From the NCBI GenBank assembly GCA_017745015.1, contig JAGIAF010000012.1, positions 1 to 23,379 of the forward strand: DNA of 23,379 nucleotides. The letters run 5' to 3'. The notes beneath the pieces are model-generated. The model was not told the DNA's origin. It saw only the letters and a list, made by a program, of their open reading frames with translations, and made no database searches. Numbering within the stretch: the first letter of the stretch is position 1; each line of letters opens with the position of its first letter. This DNA is from Bdellovibrio sp. (GTDB lineage Bacteria; Bdellovibrionota; Bdellovibrionia; Bdellovibrionales; Bdellovibrionaceae). Position numbers and translations under genes: made by a program. Positions 8,872-14,990 of this stretch are shown one piece after another.

Positions 8872-9357
8872 TCACAGATCTGTCACCAAAGATTGAATCG
8901 GAGACTCGCTTTGCGCGACCCCAGCTTGATCTTTGGTATTGCGGCTGACCACGCCGAAAGGGATGTCGCCCCACCATTTTTCAATAACCACACCATTGCT
9001 TGATACCGTCGTCATCTTGCAAGTTTTGTATTTGCCAGGGTGAGTGGTGATCTTCTCGATGACGCCACCTTTTTCTTCGCAGTTCTTGATGATGTCTTTA
9101 TAGCGATCCGGTGTGAAAAGCTCGGCTAATTCCACGGTTTCCGATGAGGTTTCTTTCCCGATTTTCGTGTCGGTTTTTACTTTCCATTTTTTGGAATCTT
9201 TATCGAAGGCCACAATTTCTTTTGTGATGGTGATTTCCGATGATCCCGTAGCGTTGTTAACGGTTCCTGACCAAGTGACTTTGTCACCAACAGTGGGATA
9301 GGCGTGGGCCGCGATGCCAATAAGAAGAATTGCCGAAACGATCCAGGATGAAGTCAT
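8872..9357 (-). CDS. Secreted protein of unknown function, possibly truncated by a frameshift
   Basis: The ATG at 9357 is preferred over 9399 because AGGAGGA (9361-9367) lies just upstream; 161 residues. A signal peptide covers MTSSWIVSAI to about residue 19 (AHA|YPTVGDKVTW). The mature part has alternating beta-strand-like segments (VGDKVTWSGTVNN, SSEITITKEIVAF, KWKVKTDTKIG) and two Cys (NCEEKGG and YKTCKMTT) that could pair. It ends IQSLVTDL. I do not recognise the family. Just after the stop, another minus-strand frame stays open for 37 more codons with coding-like composition (see findings), so the gene may have lost its native C-terminus. It is convergent with the MFS gene. Confidence 0.7.
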   Translation of the reverse strand: MTSSWIVSAILLIGIAAHAYPTVGDKVTWSGTVNNATGSSEITITKEIVAFDKDSKKWKVKTDTKIGKETSSETVELAELFTPDRYKDIIKNCEEKGGVIEKITTHPGKYKTCKMTTVSSNGVVIEKWWGDIPFGVVSRNTKDQAGVAQSESPIQSLVTDL

Positions 9358-9460
9358 AATTCCTCCTTTTTGATGGGATAAGAATGCATGACTTCCCAAG
9401 AGTGGAGGAACCTTATTTTGAGTTCCTGCAAACTATCAAAATTCAATCAAGCGGGATTCA

Positions 9461-9477
9461 CTCCGATTTCGTCGGAG
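9461..9477 (-). terminator. Short stem-loop downstream of the CxxC gene
   Basis: CTCCGA (9461-9466) and TCGGAG (9472-9477) form a 6-bp stem with a TTTCG loop, four bases after the stop of the minus-strand gene at 9481. There is no U-tract on either strand, so it is a weak terminator or an mRNA 3'-end stabiliser rather than a classic intrinsic terminator. Confidence 0.35.
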
Positions 9478-9480
9478 GAT

Positions 9481-9687
9481 TTAATTAATGCGGTGCTGAG
9501 TGGGCTCGTGCTCTTTAGCGCAAACCGTGCACTTGGATTCTTCTTGCAGAACATTGTGCTCTGCAAGCTGGCGATAGTTGAATTCGCGAGGACCGCCGCA
9601 CAGTTCACAGTTGTTAACGGCTTGGCGAAAGCTTTCTCTTTTGATGAATTCGTCAGTTGGAATCACGTTGAATTTGAAGACTTCCAT
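9481..9687 (-). CDS. 68-residue protein with two CxxC zinc knuckles, in a putative sigma-28 regulon
   Basis: A short ORF beginning MEVFKFNVIPTDEFIKRESF with two Cys pairs, CELC (27-30) and CTVC (53-56), spaced as in small zinc-ribbon or rubredoxin-like knuckles; one metal ion could be bound by all four. No signal peptide or membrane segment is present, so it should be cytoplasmic. It is a real gene on three grounds: a strong AAGGAGG at 9692-9698, a nearly perfect sigma-28 promoter 26 bases upstream, and conserved-looking metal ligands. A longer plus-strand ORF across it lacks these signals. I cannot name the family. Sigma-28 control would tie it to motility or, in Bdellovibrio, to attack-phase expression. 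Possible roles include a small regulator or a chaperone; neither is shown. Confidence 0.82.
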   Translation of the reverse strand: MEVFKFNVIPTDEFIKRESFRQAVNNCELCGGPREFNYRQLAEHNVLQEESKCTVCAKEHEPTQHRIN

Positions 9688-9712
9688 AAGGCCTCCTTGC
9701 CAGTTGTGTTAC

Positions 9713-9739
9713 TTATCGGCGCGTTTCGTCCCAACTTGA
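9713..9739 (-). promoter_or_regulatory. Sigma-28 (FliA) promoter
   Basis: On the minus strand TCAAGTTG (9732-9739) is followed by 11 bases and GCCGATAA (9713-9720). This matches the FliA consensus TAAAGTTT-N11-GCCGATAA almost throughout, with the full -10 element exact. Transcription would start near 9707, leaving a leader of about 20 bases that contains AAGGAGG before the ATG at 9687. Confidence 0.88.
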
Positions 9740-9810
9740 GACAAAAAAAGCACCGCATTAAGACCGGGTTTTTATGGTCTAGAGTCTAGGGCCGGAGTAT
9801 CTTCGGTGCC

Positions 9811-10314
9811 ATGAAGGATTACATCCAATATCTGGAAGAGGTTTTGGGCCTGCAAAAGGTCATGATCTCTGACCTAAATTCAAAGGCTGAAGCTGAACCG
9901 GTCAAGACGCAGTTCTTTTCTGCGAGGGGTCCTTTTGAATCGCCAGAAATGATTCATCGTGAATTGGTATTCCTGAATATTCTGACTCAGGCGAAAGAAA
10001 GCTTCTTTTTGCCAGAGGTCAGAGATTTGTTCGATAAGATGAAGGCCGCGATGAAGTTGCGTAACATCCAAGTTCTCGAACTGGATTGCACTGTCGAAGA
10101 TCGTTCTCTTCTGCCTTCAGAACTAGCCAAATTTTGTGAGAGTAAAGTCGTTGTCGTTTTTAGTTCCTTTCCTAAGGACCTTGGCGAGATGATATTCAAA
10201 GGCCCAGGCAAATGGATTGAAACATACAGTCCGGCGTATCTGCTTGAAGATGCAGGTGCGAAAAAAGTCGTCTGGAATGATCTGCAAAAAGTCATGAAGG
10301 AGCTAAGTCTATGA
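9811..10314 (+). CDS. Degenerate uracil-DNA glycosylase-like protein, probably non-catalytic
   Basis: 167 residues with no signal peptide. The C-terminal stretch KVVVVFSSFPKDLGEMIFKG...ETYSPAYLLEDAGAKKVVWNDL follows the end of family 4/5 uracil-DNA glycosylases, where the pattern is PTYHPAYLLR-x-P-x-x-K-x-x-VW-x-DL. The preceding LFDKMKAAMKLRNIQVLELDC resembles the LLxKMLxAIGL helix and next strand of the same fold. The catalytic-loop His is replaced by Ser (TYSPAY at 138-143), and no GEAPG motif or iron-sulfur Cys set is visible, so enzymatic activity is unlikely. The resemblance was read by eye. Its stop codon overlaps the nfeD start (ATGA), so the two are coupled. There is no strong Shine-Dalgarno sequence at the ATG. 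Confidence 0.6.
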   Translation: MKDYIQYLEEVLGLQKVMISDLNSKAEAEPVKTQFFSARGPFESPEMIHRELVFLNILTQAKESFFLPEVRDLFDKMKAAMKLRNIQVLELDCTVEDRSLLPSELAKFCESKVVVVFSSFPKDLGEMIFKGPGKWIETYSPAYLLEDAGAKKVVWNDLQKVMKELSL

Positions 10315-11591
10315 TGAAACTCTTTGTCTCTGTGCTGCTGGTGCTGCTTGGGACAAAGGTTTCCGCAGCAGATCCTCACTGCACGATTGCGGTGACGGTG
10401 AATGATGCAATTTCTGCTTCCACATCGGACTATCTTGAAAGAGCGGAAAGTCGCGCTCTTGAAAACAAATGTGATTCTATTTTCCTGCGCGTAAACACTC
10501 CCGGTGGAAATCTTTTTACTACTCGTCTGATCGTGGAAAGAATTCTTTCTTCTCCAATTCCGTATCTTTGCTTGATCACTCCTAAAGGTGGTCATGCGGG
10601 AAGTGCGGGGGCTATTATCCTGCAAGCTTGTCATGTCAATGGCGGTCTTGCGGCCACCAATATCGGGGCTGCGACTCCCATCTTAGGCTCTGGTGAGCAG
10701 ATGCCCGAGGATCTTCGTAAAAAAATGATCAACGATACAGTCAGTTGGCTGGAAGGTGTGACTAAACTTCGTGGGCGCAGTTTGGATTTCTCTCGCGATA
10801 TCGTTACAGAAGCAAAGTCGCTGAGCTCTGAACAAGCGGTCAAAGATGGAGCTTTAGATTTACTTTCGGAAAATGAAGCTGATTTTTTAAAGCAAGCAGC
10901 TGGTCGCAAAGTGGTTCTTGGAGATGACAAAGAAAGTATTGTCGTTGTGGGAGCTCTTAAAGAATTCTCTCCAGATCTCCGCTATCGTGTTTTGACCTTT
11001 GTTGCCGATCCTGAATTTGCTTACATGCTCTTCATGGGAAGTTTGGCTCTGTTATATGTTGAGATGACTCATCCTGGATTGATCGCTCCCGGCGTGATCG
11101 GTGGGATGGGCTTGGTACTTTCTTTGATTGCGTTCCACAAACTCGATGTCGCGTGGGGCGGACTTGCCCTGATTCTTCTGGGAATTGCTTTCCTGATTGC
11201 GGAAATATTTTTGCCAAGTTTTGGAATTTTGGGAGCGGGTGGACTGATCTCTGTCTTTATGGGGAGTCTGTTCTTGTGGGATAAAACCACGGGCTATTCT
11301 TTGCCACTTTCGCTGATCATTCCCGTGGTTTTAGTATTGGCGGCCTTTTTCTTGGGTATTGGCTTTTTGGCCTTAAGAACTTTGCGCTTAAAAACTCGTG
11401 ACGTGGATCATGATCTTAACGAGAGTCAAGGTCGCGTGGTAACAATCGATAGTAACGGTCACGCAGGACAAATCCATATCATGGGTGAAACCTGGAAGTT
11501 TGTTTCTGAGGATTCGCTGTCCGTCGACGATGTAGTGCAGGTGACGGCACGCCAAGGTCTGACTTTGAATGTGAAAAAGAAAAAAGATTAA
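10311..11591 (+). CDS. nfeD: NfeD family membrane-bound ClpP-class serine protease
   Basis: Long-form NfeD of 426 residues. A signal peptide (about 1-19, ending VSAA) precedes a ClpP-like protease domain (about 25-200) with RVNTPGGNLFTT, the nucleophile Ser98 in GHAGSAGA and the expected general-base Lys at 137 or 138 (LRKKMINDTVSW). Several membrane helices lie at about 230-355 and a cytoplasmic or periplasmic OB-fold (about 372-422, GRVVTIDSNGHAGQIHIMG) closes the protein. Known relatives cleave the hydrophobic C-terminus of their partner stomatin, and the next gene encodes exactly such a slipin 15 bases downstream. The start overlaps the upstream stop as ATGA. All domains look complete; assignment is firm, physiological role less so (membrane quality control is the usual proposal). 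Confidence 0.93.
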   Translation: MMKLFVSVLLVLLGTKVSAADPHCTIAVTVNDAISASTSDYLERAESRALENKCDSIFLRVNTPGGNLFTTRLIVERILSSPIPYLCLITPKGGHAGSAGAIILQACHVNGGLAATNIGAATPILGSGEQMPEDLRKKMINDTVSWLEGVTKLRGRSLDFSRDIVTEAKSLSSEQAVKDGALDLLSENEADFLKQAAGRKVVLGDDKESIVVVGALKEFSPDLRYRVLTFVADPEFAYMLFMGSLALLYVEMTHPGLIAPGVIGGMGLVLSLIAFHKLDVAWGGLALILLGIAFLIAEIFLPSFGILGAGGLISVFMGSLFLWDKTTGYSLPLSLIIPVVLVLAAFFLGIGFLALRTLRLKTRDVDHDLNESQGRVVTIDSNGHAGQIHIMGETWKFVSEDSLSVDDVVQVTARQGLTLNVKKKKD

Positions 11592-11606
11592 AAGGAGTTC
11601 GTTGAA

Positions 11607-12356
11607 ATGGAATTTATGATTGTTTTAGTTATCATTGCGGCCATCGTTTTTAGTTCGATGGTGAAGATTCTTAATGAGTGGGATCGTGGCGTAGTCTTGC
11701 GCTTGGGTAAAGCTGTGGGAGTACGTGGCCCCGGTTTGATTTTTTTGATTCCGTTCGTAGAGCGCATGATCAAGATAGGCACTCGTACTATTGCCATGGA
11801 CGTACAACCACAAGACGTTATCACTAAAGACAACGTATCGATGCAAGTGAATGCCGTGGTTTACTTCAAAGTGGTTTCTCCGCTGGAAGCGATCACAAAA
11901 ATTGAAGACTATTACTTTGCCACAAGTCAGTTGGCGCAAACAACTCTGCGTTCGGTGATGGGACAATACCCATTGGACGACGTGCTTGAGCATCGTGATA
12001 AAATCAACTCCGCGTTACAAGGTATCTTGGATAAGCACACGGAAGCGTGGGGTATCAAGGTGACTATGGTTGAATTGAAGCAAATCGATTTGCCAAAAGA
12101 AATGCAAAGAGCCATGGCGCGTGAGGCGGAGGCAGAACGTGAACGCCGTGCAAAGGTGATCAGTGCAGACGGAGAGTTGCAGCGTTCTCAAAAATTGGCG
12201 GAAGCTTCTACAACTTTGGCGACTTCTCCTAGTGCATTGCAGCTAGCTTACCTCCAGACTTTGACAGAGATCGCTGGTGATAAGTCGAACACAGTGATTT
12301 TCCCGCTACCGCTAGACATGATTAAGCCGTTCTTGGGTGGTAACGACAAAAACTAG
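11607..12356 (+). CDS. Slipin/stomatin-like SPFH protein (NfeD partner)
   Basis: A 249-residue SPFH protein with an N-terminal membrane hairpin or helix (about 1-18), then KILNEWDRGVVLRLGK and RGPGLIFLIPFVERM, the hallmark start of bacterial slipins. The Band 7 domain runs to about residue 180 and includes TKDNVSMQVNAVVYFKV and the coiled-coil segment AREAEAERERRAKVISADGE. The C-terminal hydrophobic stretch NTVIFPLPLDMIKPFLG is where NfeD proteases are known to cut relatives. It forms large membrane-bound oligomers in microdomains. AAGGAG lies upstream of the ATG. A strong intrinsic terminator closes the operon. Confidence 0.94.
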   Translation: MEFMIVLVIIAAIVFSSMVKILNEWDRGVVLRLGKAVGVRGPGLIFLIPFVERMIKIGTRTIAMDVQPQDVITKDNVSMQVNAVVYFKVVSPLEAITKIEDYYFATSQLAQTTLRSVMGQYPLDDVLEHRDKINSALQGILDKHTEAWGIKVTMVELKQIDLPKEMQRAMAREAEAERERRAKVISADGELQRSQKLAEASTTLATSPSALQLAYLQTLTEIAGDKSNTVIFPLPLDMIKPFLGGNDKN

Positions 12357-12391
12357 ACTTTCATCCTTCGTTAAGGGTTGGTTTAATAAGG

Positions 12392-12423
12392 AAGGGCAAA
12401 GCAGGAAGCATTTGCCCTTTTTT
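12392..12423 (+). terminator. Rho-independent terminator of the UDG-like/nfeD/slipin operon
   Basis: AAGGGCAAA (12392-12400) and TTTGCCCTT (12411-12419) form a 9-bp stem with a 10-base loop, running into a T-tract to 12423. It lies 35 bases after the slipin stop codon. Confidence 0.9.
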
Positions 12424-12454
12424 ATGCAAAAATCAACTCTAGGACGGAGTCACG

Positions 12455-13612
12455 GTGAAACTTCTTTGGGCAGCAGTTTGTTTTCTACTGGTTTTAATGA
12501 TCTCTCTGCCTGAAGCCCAATCAGCTCTGACTCACGATAAAGACCTTGTCCGCGTTCGTTTGCTCTCTCTTCCTAAAAAGATTCAATTAACTGGTCAAGG
12601 TCTGCGTTTTTTAAATTTGGCAGAGCCATACCGTTCCGTTGCGATTCCTGAAAACAAACAAGCTGAAGTTCGTCTGATGAAAAAAGACGGCAAGAACTTA
12701 TGGGCCTTGAAATTCAATAATCAGGATCGCGAACATCTTTTCACTGAAAAATACCTGATGATCCAAGGCGATGGCTTGCGTGTTGGCAGTCAAACTTTGC
12801 CAAACCGAGTTCTGCTTTCTTCTAGTGGCCAGCAAGTGGATGTCGTGGGAGTGATGCCGTTAGATGAATACATCGTCGGCGTTCTTGCCAGCGAAATGCC
12901 TTTGGGCTGGCCACTTGAAACTTTAAAAGCTCAAGCCGTGGCAGCAAGATCTTACACCTTAGCCGTTATGGCGGAGCGCCAAGAGAAGGCTTATCACCTT
13001 GAAAGCTCCGTTTTGGATCAAGTCTTCCGTCACATTGTGGCCGAAGATGAAAACGATCCGAAAATCCAAAAAGCATTGCAAGCGGTAAGAGAAACTGAAG
13101 GCGTGAAACTTTTTGGACCTGGTCACAAAATTCTTAAAGCCTTCTACCATGCGGATTGTGGCGGCCAAACGACCTTGGCAAAGAATGTTTGGAACGGGGG
13201 AGTGAATTCGGGCACTGCGGTTGATAGCTCTTGCCCTACAAGTCCGAGTGCTCAATGGACGTTGAAAGTGAAGCAATCAGATCTAGCGCAGAGACTGCAT
13301 TTGCCATCTCTGGCAGAGCTAGCAACTCAAAAAGTGATTGGCGATGCCCGCGTGCGCGCCGTGAAAGTGGCGATGAATGACGGCACTCAAAAAGCGATCG
13401 GTGCCAATGAGTTCCGTCAGGCCCTAGGGTTTTCAGAACTCCGCAGTACACTGTTTGATGTTAAGAAGAGTGGTGAAGAGTTCGTCTTCACCGGTCGTGG
13501 TTTTGGTCACGGGGTTGGTCTTTGTCAATGGGGCAGTCGCGCAATGGGTATGCGTGGCCACTCTTACGTGCAAATCCTAAAGCATTATTATCCACTAGCG
13601 AAACTTAATTAG
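12455..13612 (+). CDS. SpoIID/LytB-domain peptidoglycan lytic transglycosylase-like protein
   Basis: 385 residues starting at GTG 12455 with ACGGAG just upstream. The signal peptide (MKLLWAAVCFLLVLMISL, cleavage near AQSA) sends it to the periplasm. The SpoIID domain begins PLDEYIVGVLASEMPLGWPLE, with the expected catalytic Glu147 in ASEMP, continues AQAVAARSYTL, and has HADCGG (232-237) and Cys260 at the places where SpoIID proteins carry metal or structural Cys. It ends with the signature GRGFGHGVGLCQWGSRAM (348-365). Characterised SpoIID proteins cut glycan strands, acting on denuded peptidoglycan during sporulation. Here no sporulation genes are present, so a role in wall remodelling or division is more likely. 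The last 8 bases overlap the convergent binding-protein gene. Confidence 0.93.
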   Translation: MKLLWAAVCFLLVLMISLPEAQSALTHDKDLVRVRLLSLPKKIQLTGQGLRFLNLAEPYRSVAIPENKQAEVRLMKKDGKNLWALKFNNQDREHLFTEKYLMIQGDGLRVGSQTLPNRVLLSSSGQQVDVVGVMPLDEYIVGVLASEMPLGWPLETLKAQAVAARSYTLAVMAERQEKAYHLESSVLDQVFRHIVAEDENDPKIQKALQAVRETEGVKLFGPGHKILKAFYHADCGGQTTLAKNVWNGGVNSGTAVDSSCPTSPSAQWTLKVKQSDLAQRLHLPSLAELATQKVIGDARVRAVKVAMNDGTQKAIGANEFRQALGFSELRSTLFDVKKSGEEFVFTGRGFGHGVGLCQWGSRAMGMRGHSYVQILKHYYPLAKLN

Positions 13613-14462
13613 TTTCAACGTTTTCATCCCAGAATAATTCGTCTTCAATAGAAACAGGTTGTAGGTCATAACTGTGTGACTTCGGTAAGCGCGAGAACAT
13701 TTGTACGCGTTTCTGTCCTTCGATTCCAACCCACGACTCCAAAATTTCATTATAGCGGCCTGAGGCTTTGAGCATCGCAAGGCCCATATCGAGTTTCTTC
13801 ATCAACACTGCTGAGTCTTTATTCTTCTTCGCAAAGTGTACGAAGATAGGCTCTTCACTCATAGTCAGCGCAACTTGGAACTGACCTTTAAAGTCAGGGT
13901 TCGTTTTTAGGTAGTAATAATAGACGTACTCATCAATCGCGACAAAAGAGATGCGGTTGGATTTTAGCATCATCAAGTTCGTTTGATCGTTGGCCGTGAA
14001 CATCTTGGTGATTTTGTTGTTCTCATCAAACTCTTTTCCAAAAGGGAAGCCCGTCGGTAAGGCCACCGTGCGCCCCTCGAGATCCTTAATGCGAGCGATT
14101 TTGATCTTTGAGGTGACCGTGTTGGCGATGATCAGCCCTTTGCTTTTAAAAAGAGGCTCCTTAGGAAAGAGGAAGTCTTTATCCATCTCTTTGCTGTGAG
14201 CTGAATTGAAACAACCTACGAACTTGCCATTCGCCGTTTGCGCGAGGCAGCGGGGGTATGGGACTTGAACCAGTTCGATCTCTTCATCGACGTTTTTAAA
14301 GGCCGCTCTGACGATATCGATCGACATGCCTACTGGGGTGTTATCTTTTTTGAAAGCAAAGGGAGGCCAGCTGTCTTCAACAAGGAGTCTTACGGTTTTG
14401 CCATGGGCAAGGGGGGAGAAGAAGAGGACGAAAGATGTAATTGTCGTAATAAAAAGTGTCAT
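13605..14462 (-). CDS. Periplasmic solute-binding protein, SBP_bac_3 (amino-acid type) family
   Basis: 285 residues with a signal peptide (about 1-21, ending PLAHG). The start of the mature domain, VRLLVEDSWPPFAFKKDNTP followed by GMSIDIVRAAF, is characteristic of family 3 binding proteins, and DLEGRTVALPTGFPFGKEF fits the second lobe. Cys72 and Cys84 (PYPRCLAQ and FVGCFN) probably form a disulfide. No permease or ATPase gene is nearby, so it may work with a distant transporter or as a sensor or orphan binding protein. Ligand unknown. The ATG at 14462 has no convincing Shine-Dalgarno sequence. The palindrome AACCAgTGGTT at 14486-14496, just upstream, could be an operator but this is only a guess. 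Confidence 0.9.
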   Translation of the reverse strand: MTLFITTITSFVLFFSPLAHGKTVRLLVEDSWPPFAFKKDNTPVGMSIDIVRAAFKNVDEEIELVQVPYPRCLAQTANGKFVGCFNSAHSKEMDKDFLFPKEPLFKSKGLIIANTVTSKIKIARIKDLEGRTVALPTGFPFGKEFDENNKITKMFTANDQTNLMMLKSNRISFVAIDEYVYYYYLKTNPDFKGQFQVALTMSEEPIFVHFAKKNKDSAVLMKKLDMGLAMLKASGRYNEILESWVGIEGQKRVQMFSRLPKSHSYDLQPVSIEDELFWDENVETN

Positions 14463-14529
14463 CGGGCTGTTGTTTAGCAGGATGAAACCAGTGGTTCACC
14501 TTAACAATCAGTAATGTAGGCTTTTGGGC

Positions 14530-14560
14530 AAAAAAAATGACCGTTTTTATAGGTCATTTT
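14530..14560 (-). terminator. Second tandem terminator after the 25-residue ORF
   Basis: AAAATGACC (14534-14542) pairs with GGTCATTTT (14552-14560); on the minus strand the stem runs into a T-tract matching the A-run at 14530-14537. On the plus strand only four T follow, so the minus direction is favoured. Confidence 0.7.
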
Positions 14561-14577
14561 AGGAACATTTGGGGACT

Positions 14578-14600
14578 AAAAAAGCCACCTTTTTGGTAGC
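14578..14600 (-). terminator. Rho-independent terminator of the 25-residue ORF
   Basis: Read on the minus strand, GCTACC and GGTGGC form a 6-bp stem (one G-T pair) around AAAAA and lead into TTTTTT. It sits five bases after the ORF stop codon. Confidence 0.78.
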
Positions 14601-14604
14601 AGTC

Positions 14605-14682
14605 TTAGAAGCCGATGAACACTCGAGCTGCGAACATGAAGACCGCGCCCAAGATCAAAACATTTGTCGCTGTGACTGTCAT
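14605..14682 (-). CDS. 25-residue hydrophobic membrane peptide
   Basis: An ORF too short for ordinary gene finders. It starts MTVTATNVL and ends AARVFIGF, with an uninterrupted hydrophobic core LILGAVFMFAA at about residues 9-19 that could span or insert into the membrane. Support as a real gene: an AAAAAAGGA purine tract 8-16 bases before the ATG at 14682, a sigma-28-like promoter at suitable distance, and two successive intrinsic terminators right after the TAA. Small single-helix peptides of this kind include type I toxins, membrane-complex accessory peptides and stress peptides. No antisense RNA gene could be recognised from sequence alone. Family unknown. Confidence 0.55.
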   Translation of the reverse strand: MTVTATNVLILGAVFMFAARVFIGF

Positions 14683-14717
14683 AGAATGAATCCTTTTTTA
14701 AATTTGATACGAATCCC

Positions 14718-14745
14718 ATTTCGGTAACCCTTGAAAAATTCTTTA
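14718..14745 (-). promoter_or_regulatory. Sigma-28-like promoter of the 25-residue ORF
   Basis: On the minus strand TAAAGAAT (14738-14745), 12 bases, then ACCGAAAT (14718-14725). This keeps TAAAG and CCGA-A of the FliA consensus but has one extra spacer base and three mismatches in the -10. A start near 14711 gives a leader of about 29 bases. Confidence 0.35.
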
Positions 14746-14918
14746 GTTTTAATTTTTTTGACGAACTTTTGGGCATCCCCAAAAAGGTGGGGACTAGACA
14801 GTGTGTGCCCTTTTTGCGCTTCTCTTTGCGTCTTCGTCAGCAAATCGAGGAGTGTTTCACCTTGAGAAAGGCATTTAAAGATCATGGATTTCAGTTAGTT
14901 AGGCTGCTTATGGGAACT

Positions 14919-14934
14919 TGGCACAGGCATAGCA
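14919..14934 (+). promoter_or_regulatory. Sigma-54 (RpoN) promoter-like element upstream of the lipoprotein pair
   Basis: TGGCAC (14919-14924), five bases, then TAGCA (14930-14934). The invariant GG and GC are spaced 10 bases apart as required, and only one base of the -12 TTGC differs. Transcription would start near 14944, leaving a leader of about 46 bases before the ATG at 14991. No comparable sigma-70 pair with proper spacing was found here. Confidence 0.55.
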
Positions 14935-14990
14935 AAGTAACTCAGTATGGAGACCCGCTAAAACTTGGGGCTCTTAAAAGAGAGGTTGTT

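Larger units (their letters stand above)
14570..14796. repeat. Direct and inverted short repeats bracketing the 25-residue gene
   Basis: TGGGGACTA occurs at 14570-14578 and again at 14788-14796 in the same orientation. CCACCTTTTTGG (14585-14596) reappears inverted as CCAAAAAGGTGG (14779-14790). The right copy also forms a local hairpin, TCCCC/GGGGA (14776-14793). The left copy is part of the terminator. The arrangement resembles a small element with a 9-bp target duplication, but the inverted repeats are not at the termini, so chance or terminator duplication is as likely. Confidence 0.35.
14683..14990. other. 308-base intergenic regulatory stretch
   Basis: Between the 25-residue gene and the first lipoprotein gene. 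It holds the leader and sigma-28-like promoter of the minus-strand peptide (14683-14745), the right repeat/hairpin (14776-14796), about 120 bases in which I recognise nothing (14797-14918), and the sigma-54-like promoter and leader of the lipoprotein gene (14919-14990). Open frames crossing it on both strands lack start signals. Confidence 0.6.

Noticed and set aside
9736..9764. Sigma-70 promoter TTGAGA-17-TAAGAC for the UDG-like gene
   Set aside because: The -10 match is poor, and the -35 coincides with the much better opposing sigma-28 element.
9388..9789. 133-codon plus-strand open frame
   Set aside because: It lies over the minus-strand CxxC gene, which has a strong SD, a sigma-28 promoter and metal-ligand motifs; the plus frame has none of these and no recognisable domain.
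14769..14990. N-terminal extension of the first lipoprotein in the same frame
   Set aside because: It would place the lipoprotein signal in the middle of the protein and run through the sigma-54-like promoter; the ATG at 14991 has an SD and a lipobox in the right place.
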